From the NCBI GenBank assembly GCA_015698285.1, contig CP048685.1:1674001-1738000 (forward strand): a stretch of 64,000 nt of DNA. Direction: 5' to 3'. Both the position numbers and the translations under genes were made by a program. Source of the stretch: Candidatus Nitronauta litoralis (GTDB lineage Bacteria; Nitrospinota; Nitrospinia; Nitrospinales; Nitrospinaceae). Of the stretch, positions 1-8,883 are shown piece after piece; within the stretch, counting starts at the first letter, position 1; the number at the start of each line of letters is the position of its first letter. A model generated the notes under the pieces. It ran no database searches, had not been told where the DNA came from, and worked only from the letters and a program-made list of their open reading frames with translations.

Positions 1-344
1 CAGTCCAGCAGTTCATCATAAGACTTAAAATGCTCGGTGAATCCGTATTCATTTGCCGTGTATTCGCATGATTCAATGCTGTGTTCGCGGCAGATGTAGG
101 GCCGGGTTTCGTAGATGCTGCACTGATTGTTTTCTGTCAGGAATTTGCAACGCGAATCGACCATGATGTACCAGCTGTTGCGCTCAATGTAGAAGGTAAC
201 TCCCTTGTGCGCGATTTGCCACAGCAGGGCTTCGTAATCCTTGCGCGACTCCGGTTCATCGATTTCAAATGCGAAGTAGGTGCAGCACTTCGCGGGCATA
301 CAGAACTGGCATTGATCCCAGGGTTGTTTTATTTTTGCAGGCAT
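1..344 (-). CDS. YkgJ-family cysteine cluster protein, C-terminus cut by window edge
   Basis: Reading the minus strand from ATG at 344 gives an open frame of 114 codons that runs off the window. Its start has a good ribosome site (AAGGAAG, 4-5 bases upstream). Eight cysteines occur in the clustered pattern of YkgJ/UPF0153 proteins: C12, C15, C20-C21, C66, C75, C85 and C93, with the segments QCQFCMPAKCC and RPYICREH. Such proteins are thought to bind zinc or an iron-sulfur cluster; their biochemical role is poorly known. It is divergent from the TPR gene at 558. The family call is by motif only; the missing C-terminus prevents a length check. Confidence 0.72.
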   Translation of the reverse strand, partial: MPAKIKQPWDQCQFCMPAKCCTYFAFEIDEPESRKDYEALLWQIAHKGVTFYIERNSWYIMVDSRCKFLTENNQCSIYETRPYICREHSIESCEYTANEYGFTEHFKSYDELLD

Positions 345-461
345 GATGTCTTCCTTGGATTTTTTGGGGTAGGTGATGCGAAGAACGAAATTACAATCGC
401 TATGCTAGTCTGCTCCATCCACTTTGGCAAGTACCTAATCTAAAGAATTCAATCCATTGCA

Positions 462-477
462 CATAAAAATTTTTATG
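462..477. promoter_or_regulatory. 16-bp perfect AT palindrome between divergent genes
   Basis: CATAAAAATTTTTATG is a perfect inverted repeat lying between the divergent genes at 344 (minus) and 558 (plus). It could be an operator or a small hairpin. With AT-only arms chance is a real alternative, so this is a weak call. Confidence 0.25.
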
Positions 478-491
478 AGTTTAATTAATGG

Positions 492-519
492 TTGCATCCC
501 AAAGTGATTTCTATATGAT
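492..519 (+). promoter_or_regulatory. putative sigma-70 promoter of the TPR gene
   Basis: TTGCAT at 492-497 and TATGAT at 514-519 are separated by 16 bases and lie 39 bases before the ATG at 558. Transcription would start near 526. The -10 box is one base from consensus. No other good pair is seen in this gap. Confidence 0.45.
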
Positions 520-557
520 TTGGAACGCCGAAAAATATTTTTACTAAGGGTTGGAAA

Positions 558-3170
558 ATGAAAAAGGTCCTAATATTTCCAATATTTTTTATTTTGGTTC
601 TCGCTCCAAAAGTATGGTCCAGCTCAAATGAGAAAATGGTTTGTGCTGCTTCGATAAAGCCTGTAGACGGCAATGTAAAAATAATCCAAAAGAACAAATG
701 TGGCGTGCCACCAAAAGCATTGGAATATCTTGAACTCCAATTGGGTCTGAAAGGGAAAAATTTTTATGATCTTGGAGACGACTTATTTTTTTACCGAACA
801 GAAATCCACCAATGGTTGAGCTCATTTCAAGAGTTGACAGAGAATATGGAAAGGGAAAAACCAGGTGGAGAGAAAGTTAATAAAATATTGGACTTGGTTA
901 ATAAGGGTGAGTTTAAGGATGCCCTGAAAAATATTGATGTACTAATATCAATGGCATCAAAAAATCCAAAAATACAATCTGTGCATATTTTTAATCGCGG
1001 AAAGATCTTGGAATTGGGGTTTAAACCAATAGATGCCTTAGTGGATTATAAAAGAGCATTTTTAAAAAATCCGGACTACTTCCCGAATTTCAAGGCCTTG
1101 GTTTCTCTTTTATTGGCTCAGAATAAATTTGCAGAGGCAGAAAATATTTTAAAGCAGGCGTTAATCGAGGGCAACTCTATAAAAGGGCTTTCCCCTATGG
1201 ATATACACCTGCGACGATCTTTTGTATTGAACGTATTAGGAAACGTTTTTTTATCGACAAACCGTTTAAAGGAAGCGGAAGAGGTTTATTTGGAGGCGCA
1301 GCAGAGCTATAAAAAATTTTCAGGTCCGAATTTCTTTTTATTACAGCCCAATAAAAGCGCGACGATGAACAATCTGGGGGTATTGTACAAAGAAAAAAAC
1401 CAACTTAAAAAAGCAGAAACATATTTTAAAAAGGTTATAAAGCTTAGGAAAAAAGAAGGTAATGAAGTTCAAGGGGGAGAGGGGCTGTCAACTGTGTCTG
1501 CCATGTTTAACCTTGGGGACGTTTACTTGAATACCTATAATTTGAAAAATGCTGAGGAAATGTTTTTAAGTGCTTGGGCTATTCAAGAGCATAGTTTCAA
1601 AAAAGATGTCCAAGTTTTCAGACATCATATTAAGGACACTCGAAGCCACCTAATTTATTATTATATTGTTTCCAACAGGTTCGGTGAGGCTGAAGCACTG
1701 GCCAAAAGATCTTTAAAGGAGTACCAAAAATTTGCGGAAAAGTATATTGAAGCCTATCAGCCTTATATTGCGTCAGTTAGGACGTCATTAGGGGCTGTTT
1801 ATAAGGCCACCCATCGGCTTCAAGAAGCTGAAGAAATGATCACCAAAGGGTTGGAAACTTTCAAGGCCTTTGGGAAAAAGGATCCGGCCGCTTTTTCTGG
1901 TGCGGTGCCGCCTGTTGTTCTTGAGCTTGGAAAAATATTTGTGCAAACCCTGCGTTTCGAAAAAGGGGAAAAATATCTGGTTGAAGCTTTGAAATATTAC
2001 CGGAGATTATCAAAAGCCAATCCAGATGTGTTTTTGCCCGGAATTGCCAGGACGCAACTCGAAATGGGAAGGAATTTTCAACTAACATTGAGATTTGAAA
2101 AAGCAGAAATTGCCTTTAATCAGTCTTATGAGATTTTCAATAAGCTTGCCAAGATTAATTTCCGGGTTTTTAAGCCATATGTGGCATCTGTAAAAAGTTT
2201 TCTGGCATCGATTTATTTAGAAACTCATAGATATGAAGAGGCAAGAGAATCTTTGGCTGAAGCTTTGGAAATTTTTAAGGAAAAAGCAAAAGTAAACCCT
2301 CAATTATTTTTGTTTCCTGTGGCGCATACACTAAATGGGATAGGAAAACTTTATCAAAGTGAGGAGAAGTACAAAGAAGGGAAGCAAGCGGTTGAGGAGA
2401 GTTTGAAAATTTTTGACATTTTAATAAGGAAAAATCCCAAAGCCTTTTTACCGGACAAGGCAAAGGCGCTTTTTTATTTCAGTAGCCTAGTTTACGCTGA
2501 GGCAAAATCCAAAAGAAGGGAAGCAAAATCAGTAAATATTGGATCCGTCAGCTTATTCCAAATGTTGAACCCGGGAAGCTATATGGGAGACCCAACCAAT
2601 GCTATTAATTTTTCCCATGATTATATTGAAAAAATGCGAAAGTTAAGAATTGCTGAAAAGGCCAATTTGGAGTCGTTGGAAATTTTTAAAAAATATTCCA
2701 AAGCCAGCCCACAAGAATTCTTACCGTTAATTGCTAGAGGATTGATGGTAAAGGCCGCAATTCTTTTGGGTCTGTCGGCAGAAGAAAAACAAGGTCAGGA
2801 GTTTGCTGAAGAGGCATTGATTCTCAATAAAAAATTGGCAGAAACAAATCCAAAGGTATTTGGACATCAATTGGCTGACAACATGGAGGTGCTGGTTTAT
2901 TTTGCTGTGGCAAATGAAAATTGGGAAAAGACAAACGCGTTATTAAGAAAAATATTGAGCATTAAAAGAACTCTTTGGCAGGTCAATCCGATGACTTTTG
3001 GTGATAGTCTGGCTAAAACCCTTTTGTTTATTGGTGGCGTTAATTTAAAACAAGGAATGGAAAGTGAAGAAATTTGTGAAGTGCTTGAGGAGGCCTATAA
3101 AGTTTCTAATAAAGAAAAATTGAAATATATCATTAATACTTTGCTTGAAGAAAAGTGTATAGTTTATTAA
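558..3170 (+). CDS. large secreted TPR-repeat protein
   Basis: An 870-residue protein with a clear N-terminal signal peptide (KK, hydrophobic run, cleavage near WSSS, about residue 21-23). The rest is a long series of alpha-helical repeats of TPR type, with repeated signatures such as LGxVYK..xxLKKAETYFKK and AEEMI.KGLETF; the spacing of about 40-45 residues is that of Kinesin-light-chain-like TPRs. No catalytic domain is visible, so a scaffold or binding role in the periplasm or at the surface is inferred. The start has GGGTTGG a few bases upstream. The DNA is much richer in A and T than the genes around it, which suggests recent acquisition or relaxed selection. It is transcribed alone. Confidence 0.8.
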   Translation: MKKVLIFPIFFILVLAPKVWSSSNEKMVCAASIKPVDGNVKIIQKNKCGVPPKALEYLELQLGLKGKNFYDLGDDLFFYRTEIHQWLSSFQELTENMEREKPGGEKVNKILDLVNKGEFKDALKNIDVLISMASKNPKIQSVHIFNRGKILELGFKPIDALVDYKRAFLKNPDYFPNFKALVSLLLAQNKFAEAENILKQALIEGNSIKGLSPMDIHLRRSFVLNVLGNVFLSTNRLKEAEEVYLEAQQSYKKFSGPNFFLLQPNKSATMNNLGVLYKEKNQLKKAETYFKKVIKLRKKEGNEVQGGEGLSTVSAMFNLGDVYLNTYNLKNAEEMFLSAWAIQEHSFKKDVQVFRHHIKDTRSHLIYYYIVSNRFGEAEALAKRSLKEYQKFAEKYIEAYQPYIASVRTSLGAVYKATHRLQEAEEMITKGLETFKAFGKKDPAAFSGAVPPVVLELGKIFVQTLRFEKGEKYLVEALKYYRRLSKANPDVFLPGIARTQLEMGRNFQLTLRFEKAEIAFNQSYEIFNKLAKINFRVFKPYVASVKSFLASIYLETHRYEEARESLAEALEIFKEKAKVNPQLFLFPVAHTLNGIGKLYQSEEKYKEGKQAVEESLKIFDILIRKNPKAFLPDKAKALFYFSSLVYAEAKSKRREAKSVNIGSVSLFQMLNPGSYMGDPTNAINFSHDYIEKMRKLRIAEKANLESLEIFKKYSKASPQEFLPLIARGLMVKAAILLGLSAEEKQGQEFAEEALILNKKLAETNPKVFGHQLADNMEVLVYFAVANENWEKTNALLRKILSIKRTLWQVNPMTFGDSLAKTLLFIGGVNLKQGMESEEICEVLEEAYKVSNKEKLKYIINTLLEEKCIVY

Positions 3171-3299
3171 TCCAAATCAATTTGTTTTGCTGGATCAAAG
3201 GAAGTTAATTCCAATGAAAATTTTTTGAATAAAAAATTTGGAATTTGTTGTCCTGAAACCCATTTTGCCTTCTAATGAAATTGAGGAGGCGGTGGGTGG

Positions 3300-3941
3300 A
3301 TGATTGAAAAAATCCGGAATTATTTTGGGGCATCGGCGTTGGTGCTGGTGGTCACCAATATCCTTCCCTTTTTGTGCGTGGTGTTGTTCGACTGGCAGGT
3401 GTTTTTCCTGATCGCGTTGTACTGGATGGAAAACGTAGTCATCGGAGTCCTCAATATTTTCCGGTTTGTCACCATTCTGGTTCGCAACAAAGCCTGGGAT
3501 GCCATTCTCATGATCCCGTTCTTCACAGTCCACTATGGGATGTTTACCGGGGTTCACGGGTTTTTTGTCATTGCCATGTTTGGCAAGGAGTTTCAAAATA
3601 CGGGCGATGAATTGCTGATGGTGGTTCCTGCTATCCTCGAACAGCCGGGGATGAAGATCGCTGCTATCGGTTTTCTAGGCAGCCACCTCTTCAGCTATTT
3701 CTATCATTTTATTGGCAAGGAAGAATACCGAAAGGCGACGACTCAATCTCTGATGAGTGCGCCTTACAAAAGAGTGGTCATTCTCCATCTTACGATTTTG
3801 TTTGGAGGGTTTCTTGTTCTATCGACAGGTCAACATATTTTGGCGTTGGTCCTGATGGTGGTCATCAAAATTGTATTGGACCTGTTTGCTCATATAAAAG
3901 AACATACGCCAGATGAAATAAAAATAGAGGCCACGGGTTGA
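3300..3941 (+). CDS. DUF6498-like integral membrane protein
   Basis: A 213-residue protein dominated by hydrophobic segments: about 10-50, 75-105, 120-135 and 155-195. The segment FLIALYWMENVVIGVLNIFR (about residues 36-55) is the typical DUF6498 signature, a family of bacterial membrane proteins without assigned function. The start ATG is preceded by GAGGAGG about 10 bases upstream. It is likely monocistronic: 129 bases separate it from the TPR gene, and the next gene points the other way. Base composition returns to that of the main genome here. Confidence 0.6.
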   Translation: MIEKIRNYFGASALVLVVTNILPFLCVVLFDWQVFFLIALYWMENVVIGVLNIFRFVTILVRNKAWDAILMIPFFTVHYGMFTGVHGFFVIAMFGKEFQNTGDELLMVVPAILEQPGMKIAAIGFLGSHLFSYFYHFIGKEEYRKATTQSLMSAPYKRVVILHLTILFGGFLVLSTGQHILALVLMVVIKIVLDLFAHIKEHTPDEIKIEATG

Positions 3942-4032
3942 GATTTCCAAAACCGAGGTGCGAATTAAAATTTATTTTTTAGTAAGTTTTATGATTAATA
4001 GCCTGCGCAAACTTTTGTTTGGTCGTCAGCCG

Positions 4033-4725
4033 CTAAAGCCAGGCATGGACGGCATCGTCGCCATCGTGCAGGGTGTCGACAAATCCCTTTTCTCTCAGAA
4101 CCTCAATATCCAGGACATGCCGGGTCACGATGACCAGTCCGAGATGGCTGTGCATATTGCGATTCCAGTAGCCAAGGGTCATCGACCGTTCCCGCACCCA
4201 GCTCAGAAACGGACTGCTCGGCGCCATCTCGCTACAGTAGGCAAAGCGACTCAAGGTTTTTTCGGCAGGGGGTTCGGTGAGATCAGGCGCTGCTGGTAAA
4301 TCACCCATCAGGATAAACGTCCCTGCATCACGAGCCAGCTTTTTGTGACCAGCAGGTTCAGGGCCTGATAGCTCATCCAGATCGATCAGTTTTTGCCCAA
4401 CGGTGATTTTTTCCCCGACGTGTGTTGCCCAGCCATCGTTATTACGTATTTCAATTTTCGGATCATGCAGGCGATTGCCTTTTTCATTCCTGGGAGTTTC
4501 CCAGATCAGAAACCAGCATGGATCCTGTTCCAGGGTCTGGCTGACGTGCCGGAGGAGGTCGGTGAATTTTTTATTTCGCTGTTCAAATTCGCCTTGCCAC
4601 AGGAATGAATAGCGGTTGAGGCCGTCATCCTCCACCCGCGACAGCTCAATTTCATTGGAGATCTCATTGAATGCGTAAATTTGTTTATTCCAGGTGAGGG
4701 GCTCCTCCCGCCCTAAAACCATCAT
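4033..4725 (-). CDS. hypothetical protein, no family recognised
   Basis: A soluble protein of about 230 residues, rich in Trp, Asp and Glu, with no signal peptide or membrane segment. I chose the ATG at 4725 because AAAGG lies 7 bases upstream; the open frame extends to 4755. Segments such as WFLIWETPRNEKG and KITVGQKLIDLDELSGPEP suggest a folded beta-rich protein, but I do not recognise a motif. It could be part of a stand-alone locus, as both neighbours are separated by intergenic DNA. Coding is supported by length, start signal and normal codon use only. Confidence 0.6.
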   Translation of the reverse strand: MMVLGREEPLTWNKQIYAFNEISNEIELSRVEDDGLNRYSFLWQGEFEQRNKKFTDLLRHVSQTLEQDPCWFLIWETPRNEKGNRLHDPKIEIRNNDGWATHVGEKITVGQKLIDLDELSGPEPAGHKKLARDAGTFILMGDLPAAPDLTEPPAEKTLSRFAYCSEMAPSSPFLSWVRERSMTLGYWNRNMHSHLGLVIVTRHVLDIEVLREKGFVDTLHDGDDAVHAWL

Positions 4726-4883
4726 GTTGCCGACCTTTCGATAAAGGGTAACCAAGGGTGTCCTGAATAAGATGACAAAAGAGGGGTCGGGGATTTATGG
4801 AAATGCCTTGTTGAGAAAAGAGTTTTGGGATTTCCTCTCCTTGGTAAGTCCCGATCTGAATAATGAAAATGGGGGCGAATAAT

Positions 4884-5103
4884 TTCCCCTCCTGATGAAG
4901 GAGGGGGTACAGGGGTGGTTGTTTTTAATATCCCTCCCCCCACTTAAAGGTCCAATGAATTTCCTGGAATGCAGATTTGATGGGTATTGCAAAGCTCTCT
5001 TAGTGGAAGAGGCGGGAGCGGCTGTTTTTGAATTCATTGCAATACGCTTAAGAACCGTTATTTGCGCAAAACAGGTTCACCCGTTGCCTCCACGGCGAGT
5101 GGC
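4884..5103. repeat. copy A of an interspersed composite repeat
   Basis: This stretch fills most of the gap 4726-5116. It holds the palindromic core around CCCCTCCTGATGAAGGAGGGG, then AGGAGGGGGTACAGGGG, TGCAAAGCTCTC at 4988-4999, and a 22-base word beginning CGTTGCCTCC and ending GCGAGTGGC at 5082-5103. The same blocks recur in the same order at 8694-8875. It lies 13 bases beyond the stop codon of the gene at 5117. CCCTCC/GGAGGG palindromic repeats of this style are common in many bacterial genomes. Confidence 0.6.
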
Positions 5104-5116
5104 CGCAAGGTGGCGG

Positions 5117-8100
5117 TTAGGGCTTGCCACCGTGGTAGGACCAACCCGAGCCGACACCGAGATTGAGCACGGGGGTGTAGGTGGTTACCGTGGTTCCATC
5201 CTGCACCGCAGTCATGAGATCACCCGTGTTGGTGTCGTGGATCAGGAAATCCGCTTTGTTGATGCCATCGTAGTTCCCGACGTTGACCAGTTCCCATCCT
5301 GGGGACAACCCACCCGGAACGTAAAAACTCTGGAACACCAAGTCATCCATGACCAGCACACCGAGTGCTCCAGTGCTGTGCAGGATGAGGACATCTGACT
5401 TGCCATCGCCGTTGAAGTCGCCGGTGTCTATTTCCGACCAGCCGGTAGCCGGATCAAACGTGAAGATGGAAGTGGGACCCGTTGCCGTTGATCCATCCAT
5501 TTCGATAACAGCCGATTCACCGGTGACCGTGTTGGAAATGAGAAGATCGGTTTTGTTGTCGCCGTTGAAATAGCCGGTGTCTTGCAGCGTCCAGTTACCC
5601 GCGACATCGATCGTTGTCGCTTCTTCAAAAGAAGAGAACGCCCCGTTTACCAGATAGACCAGTCCCGTGAACCCGCTCGGCGGATGGTAGATGATGATCT
5701 CCGCTTCACCATCACCGTCGAAGTCACCGACCCCGCGGGGTTCGACACCGATGACAGGATCAATCGTGAACACCACCGTGTCACTCAGTACCGACGTACC
5801 ATCCAGCAGAACCGTTCGGTACTCGCCTGTGGTCGTGTTGTAGAGCAATAGGTCGGCTTTCTTATCGCCATTAAAATCCCCCGTCGCATTCACCGTCCAA
5901 CCAGCAGCAGGATCGGCTTGCAACAGAAACCCTAAGTCTTCAAAAACAGAGTTTTCAATTAGTGCAGACACAAGAATACCGCTGGAATGTGTAGCAAGAA
6001 TATCGGAACTTTCATTGTTATTAAAATCGTTGGTTAAGTTCGGGAGAACGGGATCAGACAACTTAAAGGCAATGATGTCAAAATCACCGTTAAATGATTG
6101 CAAGGAATTTTTTGTCAAAAAATCAGAAGATAATGTGGCCCCAGAAACATAAACATTTCCAGAGGAGTCTGCAGAGCAACCAATGGCATATTCAGAATTA
6201 TTCCCACCAATATAGGTGGAATAAAGCACTGAAAAATCATTACTTCTCTCCCTCAATTTCATGACAAAAATATCATCTATTTCTGCAAAAGGTGCAATAG
6301 GATTTACCTGAATAAACCCATCGCCTACTGAGATACCCACCAAATAAATATTCTTATTAGAATCCCTGCATATACCGTAAGCAGCACCCCCGTTTACTCC
6401 ACCCAAATATGTAGAAAATGCTAACTCTGGAACACCATTGGTTTCTTCCAGTTTAAAAAAAATACCGTCGTAGCCTGGATGATTCTCCTGAAGGGGGTTG
6501 ACAGTATTAAAATCCTGGGATGCATAACCAGTTACAAATACATTATTAAAATTGTCTGCTGTGATACTCCAGGCCCTATCATCGCCTTTCCCACCAAGAT
6601 ACGTGGAGTAAACCAAGGAGGGAATATTATTTGTCTCTTCTAGTTTGAAGACAAACATATCATCTAATCCGTCTTCACTATCTCCTTCTATCTCATTTAA
6701 CAGATCAAAATTAGTTGAGCCGGTTCTCCCAGCCACATAAACCTGGTTTAAGTTGTCCACGGCTAATTTTGAAGGAACATCAAGCCCACTACCACCCAAT
6801 AAAGTCGAGTAAGCTAAATTAAAATTTCCATTTGTTTCCTGGATCTTTAAAACAAAAACATCAAACCCTCCTGAATGCGTTTTGATGGAATTTTTTGTAT
6901 CAAAATCGCTGGAGCTAGTCCAACCTGTAATAAAAATATCTCCGAAATTTCCTATTTTAATATCTGAAGCGCCATCCCCTACGCTTCCACCTAAATAAGT
7001 TGAAAAAGCCAAAGACGGTATTTCATTTATTTCTTCAAGCTTTACAATAAAGGCATCCAAGCCTGTAGAATCGCCTTCGATTTCATTTACTAAGGGAAAG
7101 TTTGTCGATTCAGTAAAACCGGCAATATAAACATTTCCCAATGAATCCAAATCAATGCCATCCCCTCGATCATCCTGCAATCCACCTAGCAATACAGAAT
7201 AGGCCAATGAAGGTATTCCATTTTGATGATGGATTTTAAAAAGAAATATTGTCCCCACATTTGTTCCGCCAGGAATTGAGCTTAAGGTAGGAAAATCCGG
7301 TGAGCTACTATTCCCCGTCACATAAATATTGTTGTTTTCATCTGCGGCAATGGACCAACTTAAATCCTTACCACTTCCTCCAAAATACGTGGAAAACCCC
7401 AGCACAGGATCGATTACCAAATTATGGTCGGGGTTATAGGAGGTGATGTGAAAGGCGACGCGGTTGTTTTGCTTTAGGATATACTCCCCTTTGACTGTTT
7501 CTCTTTTACCGTTGATGATCTGGTAAATGATTGGGGCGTGTTGGACAACATCACCAACATTTGTTTGAAGAACGAGGTTGCCTTGATCGTCGAGTGATAC
7601 TTTGTCTGCGCCACTGAATTTCAATTCAATGTTGTTAGGATTGGCTCCGGGCTTGACGATGAAATCGTATTCGAGTTTGTTCTGATTGCCGTAGTAAACA
7701 AGATCAATCCCTTCGTAAACGTCCTCGTAATGCACCTTTTTGTAATTTGCGACACCCTGCCGCCACTTCGATTGATCGTTGCCAATAAAATAATTGCTGG
7801 TGCTCGCCAGCTTCTCTTCGCCTTTGATCACTGCCTTATCGTTTGCGCCGACCACCTGCATGCGCACCACTGCCCGCTCCATCTTCGGTGGATTTTCCAA
7901 TGACGCCAAACGGTTTAGTGGGTCCGATTTTCGACTTACGTTCGTTGCCGTGGTTTTGTCTTCAACGGCTTTAGATAAGACCATCACCGATTCGGTAGGT
8001 GTCAGATAAAAATTGTAGCCGCGTCCGCGCGACAAAAACTTCACTTGATCTGATACCTGGCCTTCGTTCTTCTCAAACAACAACGGCATCCGGCCGAAAC

Positions 8101-8332
8101 TCTTGTCGACCTGCATGCGCGTTTTCGCATCGACTTCTCCCTTTTTCGGGATCGCCCTTGAAGGATCACGATAGGGCGCAAGGTCGATCACTTTGCCCGG
8201 TGACTTCAACCCCAGCTCAAGGGCATCTTTTAAATCAAGCCTGTTTGAATTATTCGGGGACGCAATAGAGAAGGTGGCAATACATAAAATAGAAACGGTC
8301 AGCGTCAGTTTCAGCAAGTGCGAACGCAACAT
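5117..8332 (-). CDS. secreted SBBP beta-propeller / FG-GAP repeat protein
   Basis: 1071 residues with a signal peptide (about residues 1-25, ending IASPNN). Residues about 75-320 match the region that precedes SBBP repeats (FEKNEGQ, VKFLSRGRGYNFYL, YEGIDLVYYGNQ). Residues about 320-790 hold about ten SBBP units with the cores LAFSTYLGG and NVYVAG. Residues about 800-1065 hold five FG-GAP/VCBS-type calcium-binding repeats (DFNGDKKADLLLYN and DFDGDGEAEIIIY). Such proteins are exported and thought to serve in adhesion or surface binding. The middle third (about 5940-7400) is far more AT-rich than both ends, so the gene looks mosaic. Confidence 0.85.
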   Translation of the reverse strand: MLRSHLLKLTLTVSILCIATFSIASPNNSNRLDLKDALELGLKSPGKVIDLAPYRDPSRAIPKKGEVDAKTRMQVDKSFGRMPLLFEKNEGQVSDQVKFLSRGRGYNFYLTPTESVMVLSKAVEDKTTATNVSRKSDPLNRLASLENPPKMERAVVRMQVVGANDKAVIKGEEKLASTSNYFIGNDQSKWRQGVANYKKVHYEDVYEGIDLVYYGNQNKLEYDFIVKPGANPNNIELKFSGADKVSLDDQGNLVLQTNVGDVVQHAPIIYQIINGKRETVKGEYILKQNNRVAFHITSYNPDHNLVIDPVLGFSTYFGGSGKDLSWSIAADENNNIYVTGNSSSPDFPTLSSIPGGTNVGTIFLFKIHHQNGIPSLAYSVLLGGLQDDRGDGIDLDSLGNVYIAGFTESTNFPLVNEIEGDSTGLDAFIVKLEEINEIPSLAFSTYLGGSVGDGASDIKIGNFGDIFITGWTSSSDFDTKNSIKTHSGGFDVFVLKIQETNGNFNLAYSTLLGGSGLDVPSKLAVDNLNQVYVAGRTGSTNFDLLNEIEGDSEDGLDDMFVFKLEETNNIPSLVYSTYLGGKGDDRAWSITADNFNNVFVTGYASQDFNTVNPLQENHPGYDGIFFKLEETNGVPELAFSTYLGGVNGGAAYGICRDSNKNIYLVGISVGDGFIQVNPIAPFAEIDDIFVMKLRERSNDFSVLYSTYIGGNNSEYAIGCSADSSGNVYVSGATLSSDFLTKNSLQSFNGDFDIIAFKLSDPVLPNLTNDFNNNESSDILATHSSGILVSALIENSVFEDLGFLLQADPAAGWTVNATGDFNGDKKADLLLYNTTTGEYRTVLLDGTSVLSDTVVFTIDPVIGVEPRGVGDFDGDGEAEIIIYHPPSGFTGLVYLVNGAFSSFEEATTIDVAGNWTLQDTGYFNGDNKTDLLISNTVTGESAVIEMDGSTATGPTSIFTFDPATGWSEIDTGDFNGDGKSDVLILHSTGALGVLVMDDLVFQSFYVPGGLSPGWELVNVGNYDGINKADFLIHDTNTGDLMTAVQDGTTVTTYTPVLNLGVGSGWSYHGGKP

Positions 8333-8693
8333 GGGATTTCTCCGAAATATAATATTTTATGATTTTCGGAAATCATATTAACACTATGCGGATATTTGTT
8401 AAAGAGCGAACGGGTAGGTGGCGGGGGATTAAAAATATTATGTTAGGGGAGGGTTGTTTTAAAAACTTTTAATCAAAAGCAAAGGCGAGATTCTTCTTCG
8501 CCTAAAGGCTCATCAGAATGACATAAGGGGGTGTTTGAATTTTTAAAGATAGTTTTGAATGGGAAGGAACAAAAGTTTTCTGTGGGCCGTGCGCCAAGCA
8601 CACGTTAGCCCCCCCCCCCAGCAAGAGACCTTTGCATAACTATATAATGTGGGCAGAATCATTTGTTCAAGAGCGGGTATTTACGTTCTTGAA
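8333..8693. other. intergenic region with 11-C tract and repeat fragment
   Basis: The stretch upstream of the propeller gene is AT-rich. It holds a fragment (about 8488-8525) with GAGATTCTTC and CAGAATGACA, words typical of widely dispersed bacterial repeats, and a run of 11 C at 8609-8619. I see no convincing gene. A promoter for the minus-strand gene at 8332 should lie here but I could not pick one reliably. The C tract is a place where slippage or assembly error is likely. Confidence 0.4.
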
Positions 8694-8875
8694 TCCCCTC
8701 CTTAAAAAAGGAGGGGATACAGGGGAGGTTGTAAACATGACCCCTCCCATACCCTCCCCTTTCAAGGGGAGGGAAATAAATGGCTATCAAAAGATTACTG
8801 TTAAATTGAATTTTTTGGGTTATGCAAAGCTCTCCCCCAGCAAGGGGGTTGTTCGTTGCCTCCACGGCGAGTGGC
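8694..8875. repeat. copy B of the interspersed composite repeat
   Basis: Second copy of the unit at 4884-5103. Here AGGAGGGGATACAGGGG lies at 8710-8726 (the aligned 23-base blocks differ at 2 positions), TGCAAAGCTCTC at 8823-8834, and the identical 22-base word at 8854-8875. It contains a perfect CCCCC/GGGGG hairpin near 8835-8849. It ends 9 bases from the stop codon of mltA, the same arrangement as copy A has to the gene before it. Read on the minus strand it follows the stop codon and could form hairpins in the mRNA tail. Confidence 0.6.
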
Positions 8876-8883
8876 GCAAGGAG

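Noticed and set aside
5349-5851. Plus-strand frames opposite the FG-GAP repeats
   Set aside because: Shadows of the repeat coding sequence with no start signals.
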